Assembly (NCBI RefSeq): GCF_938010525.1
Contig: NZ_CALLVK010000022.1
Coordinates: 182,713-246,712 of the forward strand
DNA length: 64,000 nucleotides
Direction: 5' to 3'
From: Abiotrophia sp938010525
GTDB taxonomy: Bacteria > Bacillota > Bacilli > Lactobacillales > Aerococcaceae
The notes under the pieces are model-generated. The model had not been told where the DNA came from. It saw only the letters and a program-made list of their open reading frames with translations, and did no database searches. A program made the position numbers and the translations under genes. Positions 7,013-15,854 of the stretch are shown here, in pieces; the first letter of the stretch is position 1; the number at the start of each line of letters is the position of its first letter.

Positions 7013-7528
7013 TTAAAGTGTTTTGCGCAATTGATCGAGTTTCGCCAATTGTCTTGCGCTCCACGGGCTGTGCCGGCGGAGCCGTCTACTATAGTAACGT
7101 TCGACATCTGCAGTCATTTCTTCCTTGGCTAACTTCAAATCAAGCCATAATTCTTGAGCCGACATACGAAGGGCTCCCTGTTGAAAAATAGTCCATTGCT
7201 CAGCCATATCACTCGTTGCCACCGTTACGCGGTTCAACGGATGAATATAGGCTCCTACTCCCCTCTCAATATACGAGTCTGCCGTTTCGTTCTCCTCGGT
7301 AAAAACCACTTGCACTCCAGACTGCTCAAGCCTTGTCGCTCGTCCAGGCACTAATTGGGCATCAAAGACCACAATCACCTGGACCTGTCTCACCCTGGCA
7401 TAACTGGCCAGTTCAGCTATTAGTCGATCCCGCGCTTCTTGGATATTAACCACTTGAAGACGCGACAGGTGTGGCCACGCACCAATCATATTGTAGCCAT
7501 CCACCAAAAGGTAGGCCTGTCTTTTCAT
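7013..7528 (-). CDS. rae1: NYN-domain ribosome-associated endoribonuclease (YacP/Rae1)
   Basis: 171 residues with the NYN/PIN-like fold: LLVDGYNMIGAWPHL at the N-terminus with the catalytic aspartate, VQVIVVFDAQ, VVFTEENETADSYIE and VTVATSDMAEQ acidic motifs. In B. subtilis, Rae1 enters the ribosomal A site and cleaves mRNA in a translation-dependent way. It lies 11 bases after rlmB and before sigH, as in Bacillus. The start follows AGGGG at a normal distance. Confidence 0.9.
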   Translation of the reverse strand: MKRQAYLLVDGYNMIGAWPHLSRLQVVNIQEARDRLIAELASYARVRQVQVIVVFDAQLVPGRATRLEQSGVQVVFTEENETADSYIERGVGAYIHPLNRVTVATSDMAEQWTIFQQGALRMSAQELWLDLKLAKEEMTADVERYYSRRLRRHSPWSARQLAKLDQLRKTL

Positions 7529-7539
7529 CAGTGATTCCC

Positions 7540-8385
7540 CTAATTTATCCGATGCCGGGCAACTTCATAAACCAATACGCCTGCTGCCACGCTAGCATTA
7601 AGACTTTGGACATGTCCCACCATTGGGATGGTGACAATGCCGTCTGCTTTTTGCTTCACAAGAGGAGAGACCCCTTGACCTTCATTCCCAATGACAATCG
7701 CTAAAGGCCCTTGACTATTCCACTGGCGCACATCTTCTCCCGCCATATCCGTGGCGAAGACCCAGATCCCTTGATTTTGTAGCAGTTCAATGGTCTGAGC
7801 GATATTTGCAACACGAACAACGGGCACATGTTCGATAGCCCCTGTGGATGTCTTGGCAACAATGCCTGTTAAACCGACTGCGCGACGCTTAGGAATGATG
7901 ATTCCGTGGACACCAAAAGCATCCGCCGTGCGTAGAATGGACCCCAAATTATGAGGATCTTCAATCCCATCAAGAATCAGTAGGAAAGGAGGCTGACCTT
8001 TGCTTTCGGCCAAGGCAAGACAGTCTTCTATGGTCTGATAATCAAAAGGAGGCACGGTGAGAACCAACCCTTGGTGATTAGCACCTTGGGTCAATTCATC
8101 CAGTTTACTTTTCGGAACTTCTTGAAAAATTCCGCCGTGGTTTTTTACTAATTCTATTATACTACTTATTTTAGAATCTGCCAGCCCTTTTTGATAAAAA
8201 AGTTTATTTATCCCCTTATTTTTTTTAAGGGTTTCCATTACCGCGTGTTTGCCAAAGATAATTTCCTCTTGGGAAGACACTTCCGGATTATTTTCTATTT
8301 TCTTGTCTGTTGTTTCATCATATTTCTTTTTATACGTTTGTCGCTTGCTAGTTGATTTGCGCGACCGACTTGTATCATATTTCAT
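7540..8385 (-). CDS. rlmB: 23S rRNA 2'-O-ribose methyltransferase (RlmB/TrmH family, SPOUT)
   Basis: 281 residues. A low-complexity, Lys/Ser/Thr-rich extension (about residues 1-40) precedes the substrate-binding domain (IIFGKHAVMETLKKNKGI) and the SPOUT catalytic domain with DGIEDPHNLGSILRTADAFG, IVIGNEGQGVSPLV and VGHVQSLNASVAAGVLVYE, the knot motifs of SAM-dependent 2'-O-methyltransferases. Likely target is G2251 of 23S rRNA. Overlaps nothing; it starts one base after mrnC ends, so translation is probably coupled. Confidence 0.9.
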   Translation of the reverse strand: MKYDTSRSRKSTSKRQTYKKKYDETTDKKIENNPEVSSQEEIIFGKHAVMETLKKNKGINKLFYQKGLADSKISSIIELVKNHGGIFQEVPKSKLDELTQGANHQGLVLTVPPFDYQTIEDCLALAESKGQPPFLLILDGIEDPHNLGSILRTADAFGVHGIIIPKRRAVGLTGIVAKTSTGAIEHVPVVRVANIAQTIELLQNQGIWVFATDMAGEDVRQWNSQGPLAIVIGNEGQGVSPLVKQKADGIVTIPMVGHVQSLNASVAAGVLVYEVARHRIN

Positions 8386-8386
8386 T

Positions 8387-8782
8387 CTATTGTCCTCTCT
8401 GATCGATCAGGGCTAGAGACTGGGCGATCAACTCCTCCAAACGCTGACTTTGTCCGGAGAGATGAAGCCAGCCAAGTAGGGCTTCAAAGCCTGTTGCCTG
8501 GCGGTAATCGCCAATGCTAGCATTCTTAGCCTTGGTATTAGCCTTATGATTGCGCCCCCGCTTATAGATGGTTAATTCCTCTTCATTTAAGGTCTCTTGG
8601 TCCCGCAGACACTGCATGGCATAGGCCTGGCCCTTGGCCTCTACATAGCGGGTCGCTGCCCGATGCAGACGATTGGGCTGGGTCAAACCAGAGGCAATGA
8701 CATGCTGTCTGACATAAAGTTCATAGATTGCATCCCCAATATAGGCCAGGGCAGCCCCATTTAATTGATCTACTTGATTCAT
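8387..8782 (-). CDS. mrnC: Mini-ribonuclease III
   Basis: 131 residues from an ATG at 8782 that overlaps the cysS stop as ATGA, which is why I prefer it over the earlier in-frame ATG. The sequence LNGAALAYIGDAIYELYVRQHVI holds the RNase III catalytic helix with YIGDAIYE, and AKAKNASIGDYRQATGFEALLGWLHL holds the second acidic motif. It lacks a double-stranded RNA-binding domain, as expected for MrnC, which trims 23S rRNA precursors. It stands between cysS and rlmB as in Bacillus. Confidence 0.95.
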   Translation of the reverse strand: MNQVDQLNGAALAYIGDAIYELYVRQHVIASGLTQPNRLHRAATRYVEAKGQAYAMQCLRDQETLNEEELTIYKRGRNHKANTKAKNASIGDYRQATGFEALLGWLHLSGQSQRLEELIAQSLALIDQRGQ

Positions 8783-10203
8783 CGATTCACTCGCTTCCAA
8801 ACCGTACCTTGTGGCGTGTCATCTAAGAGAATGCCTTGCTCCTTGAGTTGATCACGAATCGCATCGCTACGGGCAAAATCCTTATTGGCCCGAGCCTGAC
8901 GTCGCTCTTCAATCAGCGCCTCAATTTCCTGATCAATACTATTGCTTTTATCTTCTAAATCCAAGCCAAATACTGCTAATAAGTCATGTAGAACTTTGTC
9001 ATAAAGTGACAGAACAGCTTGGCTGACTAATTCTAGGTCCAAGTATCGATTCAGGGACTTGACCAAATCAAATAGAGCCGTAATCCCATTAGAAGCATTG
9101 AAGTCATCATCCATAGCGGTCACAAATTGCTCTTGAATGCCACTAATCTCTGCTAACCAAGCCTCATGACCTTCAAGGTCTGCGCTAGCTTGCTCCTGAC
9201 GGTGCTTAAGTCGACGAATTGCCTCCCGTAATTTGTTAACATTGGCTTGAGCTTCCGTAATCACAGCCTCATCATAGCGCAAAGGGCGACGGTAGTGGGT
9301 TGTCGCCAACATGTAGCGAATGACCATAGGGTCGTAGGCTCCTAACAAGTCGCGCAAAAGGACAAAGTTCCCCAGGGATTTACTCATTTTCTCATCTTGC
9401 TTCCCAATGGTCACAAAGCCATTGTGGAGCCAGTAATGGGCAAAAGTATGGCCGGTGCAAGCTTCAGACTGGGCAATCTCATTCTCATGGTGAGGGAAGG
9501 TGAGGTCTTGCCCGCCCCCGTGAATATCAATCGTATCACCTAGGTACTTAGTGGCCATAACTGAACATTCAATATGCCAACCAGGACGGCCCGGCCCCCA
9601 CGGCGAATCCCAGGCAATCTCCCCAGGCTTGGCAGTCTTCCAGAGGGCAAAGTCCAGAGGATTAGCCTTGCGTTCTGCAACTACCTGATCCAAACGTTCG
9701 CTAGCGCCAACCAATAGATCTTCTAGCGATTGGTCAGATAAATGGCCATAGTCCTTGAAGGAATCCGTCTTGAAGTAAACATCGCCTTCTGATTCATAGG
9801 CATGGCCCTTTTCGATTAAGGTCTGGACGAAGGCAATAATCTCCTCAATATTTTCCATAACCCGTGGGTGGACGGTCGCCGGTTGAATATTGAGCTGGCC
9901 AGTATCTTCCTTGAAGGCCGCAATATACTTGTCAGCAATGGCTTCAGGAGTTGAACCTTCAGCAATCGCTGCCTTGATAATTTTATCGTCAACGTCGGTG
10001 AAGTTGCTGACATAATTGACTTGATAACCTCGATACTGGAAGTAACGCCGAATAGTGTCAAAGGCTACCGCGCTACGGGCGTTGCCGATATGGATATAGT
10101 TATAGACGGTCGGACCGCAGACATAGAAAGCCACTTGCCCTTCTTTAATGGGACGGAAGACTTCCTTCTGCCGTGTCAAGGTATTATAGACTTGTATTGC
10201 CAT
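8779..10203 (-). CDS. cysS: Cysteinyl-tRNA synthetase
   Basis: 474 residues from the ATG at 10203, which follows AAAAGGAG at 7 bases. Class I motifs: YVCGPTVYNYIHIGNARSA (HIGH variant HIGN), the zinc site GWHIECSVMA with HGGGQDLTFPHHENE, and the KMSKS loop EKMSKSLGNF. It charges tRNA-Cys in the cytoplasm. Downstream it overlaps mrnC by four bases. No T-box leader is seen upstream; ung lies 36 bases before it and may share its transcript. Confidence 0.97.
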   Translation of the reverse strand: MAIQVYNTLTRQKEVFRPIKEGQVAFYVCGPTVYNYIHIGNARSAVAFDTIRRYFQYRGYQVNYVSNFTDVDDKIIKAAIAEGSTPEAIADKYIAAFKEDTGQLNIQPATVHPRVMENIEEIIAFVQTLIEKGHAYESEGDVYFKTDSFKDYGHLSDQSLEDLLVGASERLDQVVAERKANPLDFALWKTAKPGEIAWDSPWGPGRPGWHIECSVMATKYLGDTIDIHGGGQDLTFPHHENEIAQSEACTGHTFAHYWLHNGFVTIGKQDEKMSKSLGNFVLLRDLLGAYDPMVIRYMLATTHYRRPLRYDEAVITEAQANVNKLREAIRRLKHRQEQASADLEGHEAWLAEISGIQEQFVTAMDDDFNASNGITALFDLVKSLNRYLDLELVSQAVLSLYDKVLHDLLAVFGLDLEDKSNSIDQEIEALIEERRQARANKDFARSDAIRDQLKEQGILLDDTPQGTVWKRVNR

Positions 10204-10239
10204 AGTATTGCTCCTTTTCATTAAAATAAGTAAATAGCT

Positions 10240-10893
10240 CTAAGCAAGCCAATCAATTGGGGTCTGCCCCTGAGCCTCTAAAAAGGCATTAGCTCGTGAA
10301 AAAGGCCGACTGCCAAAGAAACCACGATAGGCAGATAGGGGACTAGGGTGCGCCGATTCAATTACCAAGTGCTGGCTAGCGCTAATCAAAGCCTTCTTCT
10401 TGCGGGCATAGGCCCCCCACAGGATGAAGACAACCGGCTGCTCCTGTTGATTGACGACCCGAATAATCGCGTCCGTAAATGGCTCCCAAATCTGTCCCGC
10501 ATGGCCGTTAGCCATACCTGCTGGTACGGTCAGGCAGGCATTAAGCAATAAGACACCTTGTTGGGCCCAAGCCGTTAGGTCATGGTTGGGCTTAACGCCA
10601 ATGTCATCCGCTAATTCTTTAAGAATATTCTGGAGAGAAGGGGGGGCAGGCAAATCATTGGGCACAGAAAAACTGAGGCCTTGTGCCTGGCCTGGTCCGT
10701 GGTAGGGATCTTGCCCCAGAATAACAACCTTGACATCCTCTAAGGCAGTCGTTTGGATAGCATTAAAGACCCGGTCACGCGGCGGATAGATCCTTCCTTG
10801 GCCGTAAACTTGGTCCATGAAATGATTAATTTTGCTGAAATAACCTAGGGGTAGTTCATCCTTAATGGCTTGATGCCAGGCAGAGTGTGACAT
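10240..10893 (-). CDS. ung: Uracil-DNA glycosylase, family 1
   Basis: 217 residues. The water-activating motif VVILGQDPYHGPGQAQGLSFSV (about residues 58-80) and the DNA-intercalating ESAHPSPLSAYRGFFGSRPFSRAN motif (about 180-204) are present. The residue after GPGQA is Gln where most family 1 enzymes have His; the catalytic Asp and the second His are intact, so activity is expected. It excises uracil from DNA. Its place between gltX and cysS differs from Bacillus, where cysE is found. AAGGAGG precedes the ATG. Confidence 0.96.
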   Translation of the reverse strand: MSHSAWHQAIKDELPLGYFSKINHFMDQVYGQGRIYPPRDRVFNAIQTTALEDVKVVILGQDPYHGPGQAQGLSFSVPNDLPAPPSLQNILKELADDIGVKPNHDLTAWAQQGVLLLNACLTVPAGMANGHAGQIWEPFTDAIIRVVNQQEQPVVFILWGAYARKKKALISASQHLVIESAHPSPLSAYRGFFGSRPFSRANAFLEAQGQTPIDWLA

Positions 10894-10928
10894 ATAGGGA
10901 GCCTCCTTAGATAGCAGATGCCTAAAAA

Positions 10929-10963
10929 CAAAAGAGGTTGAGGCAAGTGCCCCAGCCTCTTTT
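10929..10963 (-). terminator. Terminator after gltX
   Basis: An imperfect hairpin with AAAGAGGCTGGGG / CCTCAACCTCTTT arms, followed by TTTTGTTTTT on the minus strand. It separates gltX from ung. Confidence 0.75.
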
Positions 10964-10977
10964 AGTCATCTTGAATT

Positions 10978-12450
10978 TTATGCCAAGAGCGCTGCTACTT
11001 GGTCAATATGGGATAGAACTTTTTCTTTGCCTAAGACTTCGATTAATGCTGGTAATTCTGGCCCATGCATTTGGCCACTCACAGCAATCCGGATTGGCAT
11101 GAAGAGGCCACGCCCTTTGGCGCCTGTTTCCTTCTGCACTTCCTTGATGCAAGCTTTAATGTTTGCAGCCTCAAAGTCTTCTAAGTTCGCTAACTTCTCG
11201 CGAACCGCCGCCAAGACAGCCGGCACTTGTTCGCCTGCTAAAACCTCACGACTTTCTTCGTCAATCGTCAAACTATCGTTGAAGAAGAGGCTAGACAGAG
11301 AGACGATTTCTGCCCCGTAAGACATTTGCTCGTGGAAGAGGGAGACAACCTTAGTCACCCAAGCTAACTCTTCTTCCGATGGATTAGCCGATACACGACC
11401 TGCCTCAATCAGATGTGGCAAGGCTAGAGCCGTCACGTCTTCAAGACTCGCTTGCTTCATATAGGTATTGTTAATCCATTCCAATTTCTTGGTGTCGAAG
11501 GAAGCAGGTGAGGTGGACAAACGTTCATAGTCGAAGAGTTCAATCAACTGGTCACGACCAAAAATTTCCTCTTCCCCGACTGGAGACCAACCCAAAAGGG
11601 CGATAAAGTTGAAGATCGCTTCTGGTAAATAGCCCAGGTTACGGTATTGTTCGATAAATTGTAGGATAGCACCGTCACGTTTGCTGAGTTTCTTATGAGT
11701 CTCAGCATTAACGATTAAGGTCATGTGACCAAAACGTGGGTAGTCCCAACCGAAAGCATCATAAATCATCATTTGCTTAGGTGTATTAGCGATGTGGTCA
11801 TCCCCCCGCAGTACGTGAGTAATGCCCATAAGGTGGTCGTCGACCGTTACCGCAAAGTTATAAGTTGGCATGCCGTCACGTTTGCGAATAACCCAGTCAC
11901 CAGAGACACTGCGTGATTCGAAGGTAATCGGACCCTTGACCAAATCTTCAAATTCATAGGTCACATCTTCTGGCACGCGGAAACGAATAACCGGTACACG
12001 ACCTTCTGCTTCAAAGGCAGCCTCTTCTTCAGGCGTTAGATGAGCGTGTTGGCCACCATAGTGTGGCATTTCGCCACGGGCTTGTTGGGCTTCACGTTCT
12101 GCCTCTAATTCTTCTTCCGTCATGTAGCACTTGTAGGCCTTGCCTTCTGCCAATAGTTGGTCAATCAGTGGGTTGTAAATATGCAGACGCTCTGACTGAC
12201 GGTATGGACCCACTTGGCCTGGCTTATTAGGCGCTTCATCCCAGTCCATCCCTAACCAGGTTAAGTTATCTAGCTGGCTCTTCTCACCGTGCTCCAGGTT
12301 ACGTTTTAAATCGGTATCTTCAATCCGAATGACGAAGTCACCACCATAGTGACGGGCAAACAAATAGTTGAAGAGCGCAGTCCGCGCATTCCCGATGTGT
12401 AATTCTCCTGTTGGGCTTGGTGCATAACGCACACGTACTTTTGAAGTCAT
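10978..12450 (-). CDS. gltX: Glutamyl-tRNA synthetase
   Basis: 490 residues. The HIGH motif appears as YAPSPTGELHIGNARTALFN and the KMSKS loop as HKKLSKRDGAI. The sequence continues through the helical anticodon-binding domain. Discriminating or not towards tRNA-Gln cannot be judged by eye; many Firmicutes use one GltX for both tRNAs and then an amidotransferase. It starts 16 bases after yacL with GAAAGAGG upstream. No T-box is visible. Confidence 0.97.
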   Translation of the reverse strand: MTSKVRVRYAPSPTGELHIGNARTALFNYLFARHYGGDFVIRIEDTDLKRNLEHGEKSQLDNLTWLGMDWDEAPNKPGQVGPYRQSERLHIYNPLIDQLLAEGKAYKCYMTEEELEAEREAQQARGEMPHYGGQHAHLTPEEEAAFEAEGRVPVIRFRVPEDVTYEFEDLVKGPITFESRSVSGDWVIRKRDGMPTYNFAVTVDDHLMGITHVLRGDDHIANTPKQMMIYDAFGWDYPRFGHMTLIVNAETHKKLSKRDGAILQFIEQYRNLGYLPEAIFNFIALLGWSPVGEEEIFGRDQLIELFDYERLSTSPASFDTKKLEWINNTYMKQASLEDVTALALPHLIEAGRVSANPSEEELAWVTKVVSLFHEQMSYGAEIVSLSSLFFNDSLTIDEESREVLAGEQVPAVLAAVREKLANLEDFEAANIKACIKEVQKETGAKGRGLFMPIRIAVSGQMHGPELPALIEVLGKEKVLSHIDQVAALLA

Positions 12451-12466
12451 GTAGTTTCCTCTTTCC

Positions 12467-13585
12467 TTAGTAATGTGACTGCTTGGTTTCGATTTTATCT
12501 TGCGAGTGAGCGGGCTTAGCGAAAATCATACGTCCAGCGCTAGTTTGCAGGGCACTGGTGACAATGACTTTCAGTCGCTCATTCATATAATGTTGCCCGT
12601 CTTCGACCACAATCATGGTCCCGTCATCTAAATAGGCAACCCCTTGTTTGCGCTCGGTCCCGGACTTAACTACCGTGACTTCCATGATTTCGCCAGGAAT
12701 CACGACCGGTTTGACCGCTAGGGCCAAGGCATTAATGTTAAAGACGGTGACATTTTGAAATTCACAGACCTTATTTAAATTATAATCGTTTGTGACGACG
12801 GCTGCATCAATTAATTTTGCCAAACGAATTAGCTTGCTGTCAACCTCTGGCACATCGTCAAAATCCCCATCATAAAATTCGATTGGGATGAGCGATTCTT
12901 TTTGTAAACTGTTGAGAATATCCAGCCCCCGCCGGCCACGAGCACGCTTGAGCGAATCTGCTGAATCCGCGATGAATTGCAATTCCTTGAGCACAAAGTT
13001 AGGAATCACGAGTACCCCTTCTAAGAAGTGAGTCTTGGCAATGTCGGCAATCCGACCATCAATGATGACGCTAGTATCTAAAAGTTTGTAGCGGTGGAAA
13101 TTCTCACCCGCCTTGCGCTCTAAGATGCGGCTTTCCTGTTTCTCCCGCTTGCTAGCAGAACGACTAAAAATCGTCCGCCATTCATCCTGCCGACTGGTTG
13201 CGGTCTGGTAGCCAACAATGGATAGGATGACCGATAAGACCAAGGGCAGGGCGTTAGAGATAAAGGGAATTTGCAAATTAGAGAAGGGGAGTGAGATGAG
13301 ATAGCCGATAATCAGACCGACAACCCCACCAATAGTCCCGAAGAAGATGGTTGAGGCGGTTTGTTTGTTTAAGATTTCTTGTGTCTTGCGAATCCAACGA
13401 GCCAACAAAGGTGAGGCGAGATTTCCCAAGAGGGCGAAAATAATTGCGAATAATAAACCGTTAAAGTAGGTGTTCTGCAAGAAATCTTGCGTTAAATGTA
13501 ACCACGGCCAGATAGAAGCCCCAAAGGACACGCCAAAACTCAGTCCGATAATGGCTGAAACCATTAAGACAATACGTTTAAACAT
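12467..13585 (-). CDS. PIN/TRAM domain membrane protein (YacL)
   Basis: 372 residues. About four membrane helices occupy residues 1-125 (FGTIGGVVGLIIGYLI is one). Then comes a PIN nuclease-like domain with YKLLDTSVIIDGRIADIAK, LKRARGRRGLDILN and AAVVTNDYNLNKVC, and a C-terminal TRAM domain (VVIPGEIMEVTVVKSGTERKQGVAYLDDGTM). The acidic PIN residues are present. Function in Bacillus (YacL) is not established; an RNase role is plausible. Its place between radA and gltX is conserved. GGAGG precedes the ATG. Confidence 0.9.
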   Translation of the reverse strand: MFKRIVLMVSAIIGLSFGVSFGASIWPWLHLTQDFLQNTYFNGLLFAIIFALLGNLASPLLARWIRKTQEILNKQTASTIFFGTIGGVVGLIIGYLISLPFSNLQIPFISNALPLVLSVILSIVGYQTATSRQDEWRTIFSRSASKREKQESRILERKAGENFHRYKLLDTSVIIDGRIADIAKTHFLEGVLVIPNFVLKELQFIADSADSLKRARGRRGLDILNSLQKESLIPIEFYDGDFDDVPEVDSKLIRLAKLIDAAVVTNDYNLNKVCEFQNVTVFNINALALAVKPVVIPGEIMEVTVVKSGTERKQGVAYLDDGTMIVVEDGQHYMNERLKVIVTSALQTSAGRMIFAKPAHSQDKIETKQSHY

Positions 13586-13628
13586 AAACCTTCCTCCTTT
13601 CCTGTTTTTTTATAATGATGGCCTCCCC

Positions 13629-15017
13629 CTATTGGCGGGGGAAGACCTTATGAATGGCTTCCTGGATAGTGGCCACTGGCACAATTTCGATTGCTAGTGT
13701 CTGATCCAGGCCTGCTAGATTATTTTTGGGAATATAGGCTCGCTTAAAGCCCAGTTTGGCAGCTTCCTTGAGGCGCTCCTTGATTTGGCTAACCCGTCGG
13801 ATTTCCCCCGTCAGACCAATTTCGCCGATAAAGCAATCTTCAATCTTAGTGGCCTGATTCCAATAACTAGACGCGATGCTGACTGCAATGGCCAAATCAA
13901 TTGCCGGCTCGTCTAATTTAACGCCGCCAGTAATTTTGAAGAAGGCATCCTGATTTTGCACCAGCAGACCGCAATGCTTTTCCATAACTGCCAAGAGCAG
14001 TGACACGCGTTGATAGTCAATCCCCGACGAGGTGCGTTTGGCTGTCCCATAGACAGTTGGAGTCATCAGGGACTGGATTTCCGCCAAAATCGGTCGCGTC
14101 CCTTCAATGGAGGCCACGACAGTCGAACCCGTCGCGCCAGCCAAACGCTCTTCCAAGAAGAGCTCTGAAGGGTTGGTTACTTCTTCCAAACCTGCTTCCA
14201 GCATTTCAAAGACCCCTAACTCATGTGTGGAGCCAAACCGGTTTTTTACGGCTCGCAAGACCCGGAAACGATTATGGCGCTCGCCCTCAAAGTAGAGCAC
14301 CGTATCCACCATGTGTTCCAACATCCGAGGCCCCGCAATATTGCCCTCCTTGGTCACGTGACCGACAATAAAGGTCGCAATATTATTATCCTTAGCAATC
14401 CGCATTAAGATAGCGGTGGCTTCCCGCAATTGGGAAACACTTCCCGCCACCCCAGTATGATCTGCCAGTTGCATGGTCTGGATAGAGTCAATAATCAAAA
14501 TGTCTGGAGCAATACGCTGAACTTCGCCAGCAATAACTGCTAGGTCCGTCTCCGATAAGAGATAGAAATGACTGTCCTTGAGTGATAGGCGTTCCGCCCG
14601 CATTTTAATTTGGGAGAGACTCTCTTCCCCAGAAACATAGAGAACGGTCTGGCCTAGATTAGCCAGTTGAATCGAGACCTGGAGCAAGAGGGTAGACTTA
14701 CCAATCCCAGGGTCGCCCCCAATCAGAACCAAGCTGCCAGCTACCACCCCGCCACCCAATACCCGGTCGAACTCTTGGAAATTGGTATGGGTCCGCGTTT
14801 CAGCCTTGTAGGTGATTTCTTCTAGACGTTGAGCCCGGTTGGCGTCTTCGCCACGCTGGGTCAAAACTTTAAACTGGCTTTTCTCGGTCTTAATGGTCGA
14901 TTGGACAATTTGCTCTTCCATCTGATTCCAAGCGCCGCAGTTAGGGCACTTGCCTAGATACTTGGCCGATTCGTAGCCGCAGGCCATACATTCGTAGCTT
15001 ACTTTTTTCTTGGCCAT
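13629..15017 (-). CDS. radA: DNA repair protein RadA (Sms)
   Basis: 462 residues. An N-terminal C4 zinc finger (CMACGYESAKYLGKCPNCGAW), a RecA-like ATPase with Walker A GGDPGIGKSTLLLQ and Walker B ILIIDSIQTM, the RadA-specific KNRFG motif (VKNRFGSTHELGVFE) and a C-terminal Lon-protease-like domain are all present. It promotes branch migration in recombination and, in streptococci, transformation. In Bacillus disA follows; here yacL follows directly, so disA is absent from this site. Confidence 0.96.
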   Translation of the reverse strand: MAKKKVSYECMACGYESAKYLGKCPNCGAWNQMEEQIVQSTIKTEKSQFKVLTQRGEDANRAQRLEEITYKAETRTHTNFQEFDRVLGGGVVAGSLVLIGGDPGIGKSTLLLQVSIQLANLGQTVLYVSGEESLSQIKMRAERLSLKDSHFYLLSETDLAVIAGEVQRIAPDILIIDSIQTMQLADHTGVAGSVSQLREATAILMRIAKDNNIATFIVGHVTKEGNIAGPRMLEHMVDTVLYFEGERHNRFRVLRAVKNRFGSTHELGVFEMLEAGLEEVTNPSELFLEERLAGATGSTVVASIEGTRPILAEIQSLMTPTVYGTAKRTSSGIDYQRVSLLLAVMEKHCGLLVQNQDAFFKITGGVKLDEPAIDLAIAVSIASSYWNQATKIEDCFIGEIGLTGEIRRVSQIKERLKEAAKLGFKRAYIPKNNLAGLDQTLAIEIVPVATIQEAIHKVFPRQ

Positions 15018-15053
15018 AGCTTTCCTTCTTTCTTTGGCTCTAGTCCTTAGAGC

Positions 15054-15620
15054 CTATTGTTGGTGATGACCAGAGGAGCCGAAGCCTCCTTCGCGGGCAG
15101 CCTGCCCACCATGGTCGCCATCTGCCTTCAAGAAAGGCAAGAAGATGGCTTGGGCAATGCGCTCACCTTTTTGGATGGTTTGGTCAAAGAGCCCAAAGTT
15201 GCTAAGTTGAACGTAGACATGCCCTTCATTACTAGGATTATTATAGTAGTCTGCATCAATAACGCCCACCCCGTTAGGCACTTGTAAGAAACGCTTGAGC
15301 GGGTTACTAGAGCGGTTAACGATTTGTAAGTATTCGTCTTCCTGCATATAAACCTTAAGCCCAGTTGGCACAAGGGTTGGTTTCAACAAACGCTGAGGAT
15401 CCTCTGCCGGCTCCTTTTGGGTTGGTTTGGCATGAATCCATTGTTTCATTTCCATCGCTAAATAGCGGAAGACTTGTCGCCAGTAGGACGGAACTACAAT
15501 GGTTTCTGCTGCTTCCAAATCATAACCAGCGGCATGATGGGTCGCTCGCTGTGGCAGTTGGATGGCTTTATCTTGGTAGCTAGTGATGACTTCGAAGCCA
15601 CGTTTTCTTTCCTGGGTCAT
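15054..15620 (-). CDS. dut: dUTP diphosphatase (dUTPase)
   Basis: 188 residues with trimeric dUTPase motifs in order: HHAAGYDLEAAE (motif 1), NRSSNP (motif 2), PNGVGVIDADYYNNPSNEGHVYVQL (motif 3), KGERIAQAIFLPF (motif 4) and GGFGSSG (motif 5). A 30-residue insertion between motifs 1 and 2 (around VPSYWRQVFRYLAMEMKQWI) makes it longer than the usual 140-150 residues and is typical of lactic acid bacterial and phage-like forms. It hydrolyses dUTP to dUMP, which fits functionally with ung nearby. It lies 36 bases upstream of radA. Confidence 0.93.
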   Translation of the reverse strand: MTQERKRGFEVITSYQDKAIQLPQRATHHAAGYDLEAAETIVVPSYWRQVFRYLAMEMKQWIHAKPTQKEPAEDPQRLLKPTLVPTGLKVYMQEDEYLQIVNRSSNPLKRFLQVPNGVGVIDADYYNNPSNEGHVYVQLSNFGLFDQTIQKGERIAQAIFLPFLKADGDHGGQAAREGGFGSSGHHQQ

Positions 15621-15789
15621 AGGACACCCCTTTTCTACTGAATCATCTCTATTTTACCAAATTTCCAGGCTAATAGGGTAATAAAAGCAATAAAAGTGCT
15701 TGAAAAATCACACTTTCTTGCTCTTTTTAGAAAACCTTTTACTTTTTGTACAATCTGCCGAAGAAATTTGTGCAGTTTGTCAATGGAAA

Positions 15790-15817
15790 TGTAAACCGTT
15801 TTCAATTACACTATAGT
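15790..15817 (+). promoter_or_regulatory. cre-like operator upstream of the sugar ATPase gene, with a -10 element
   Basis: TGTAAACCGTTTTCA (15790-15804) is an odd-length near-palindrome (6 of 7 pairs) of the LacI/CcpA family type. A TATAGT -10 candidate (15812-15817) lies 7 bases later, but the -35 is poor. The arrangement suggests CcpA or a LacI-family sugar regulator. The remainder of the 15621-15854 gap shows nothing else. Confidence 0.55.
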
Positions 15818-15854
15818 TGTAAATAAAATCAATCAATAAGGAGCGAATTTTCCT

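Noticed and set aside
8779..12470. T-box riboswitch ahead of cysS or gltX
   Set aside because: The gaps upstream (36 and 16 bases) are too short, and no T-box sequence is visible.
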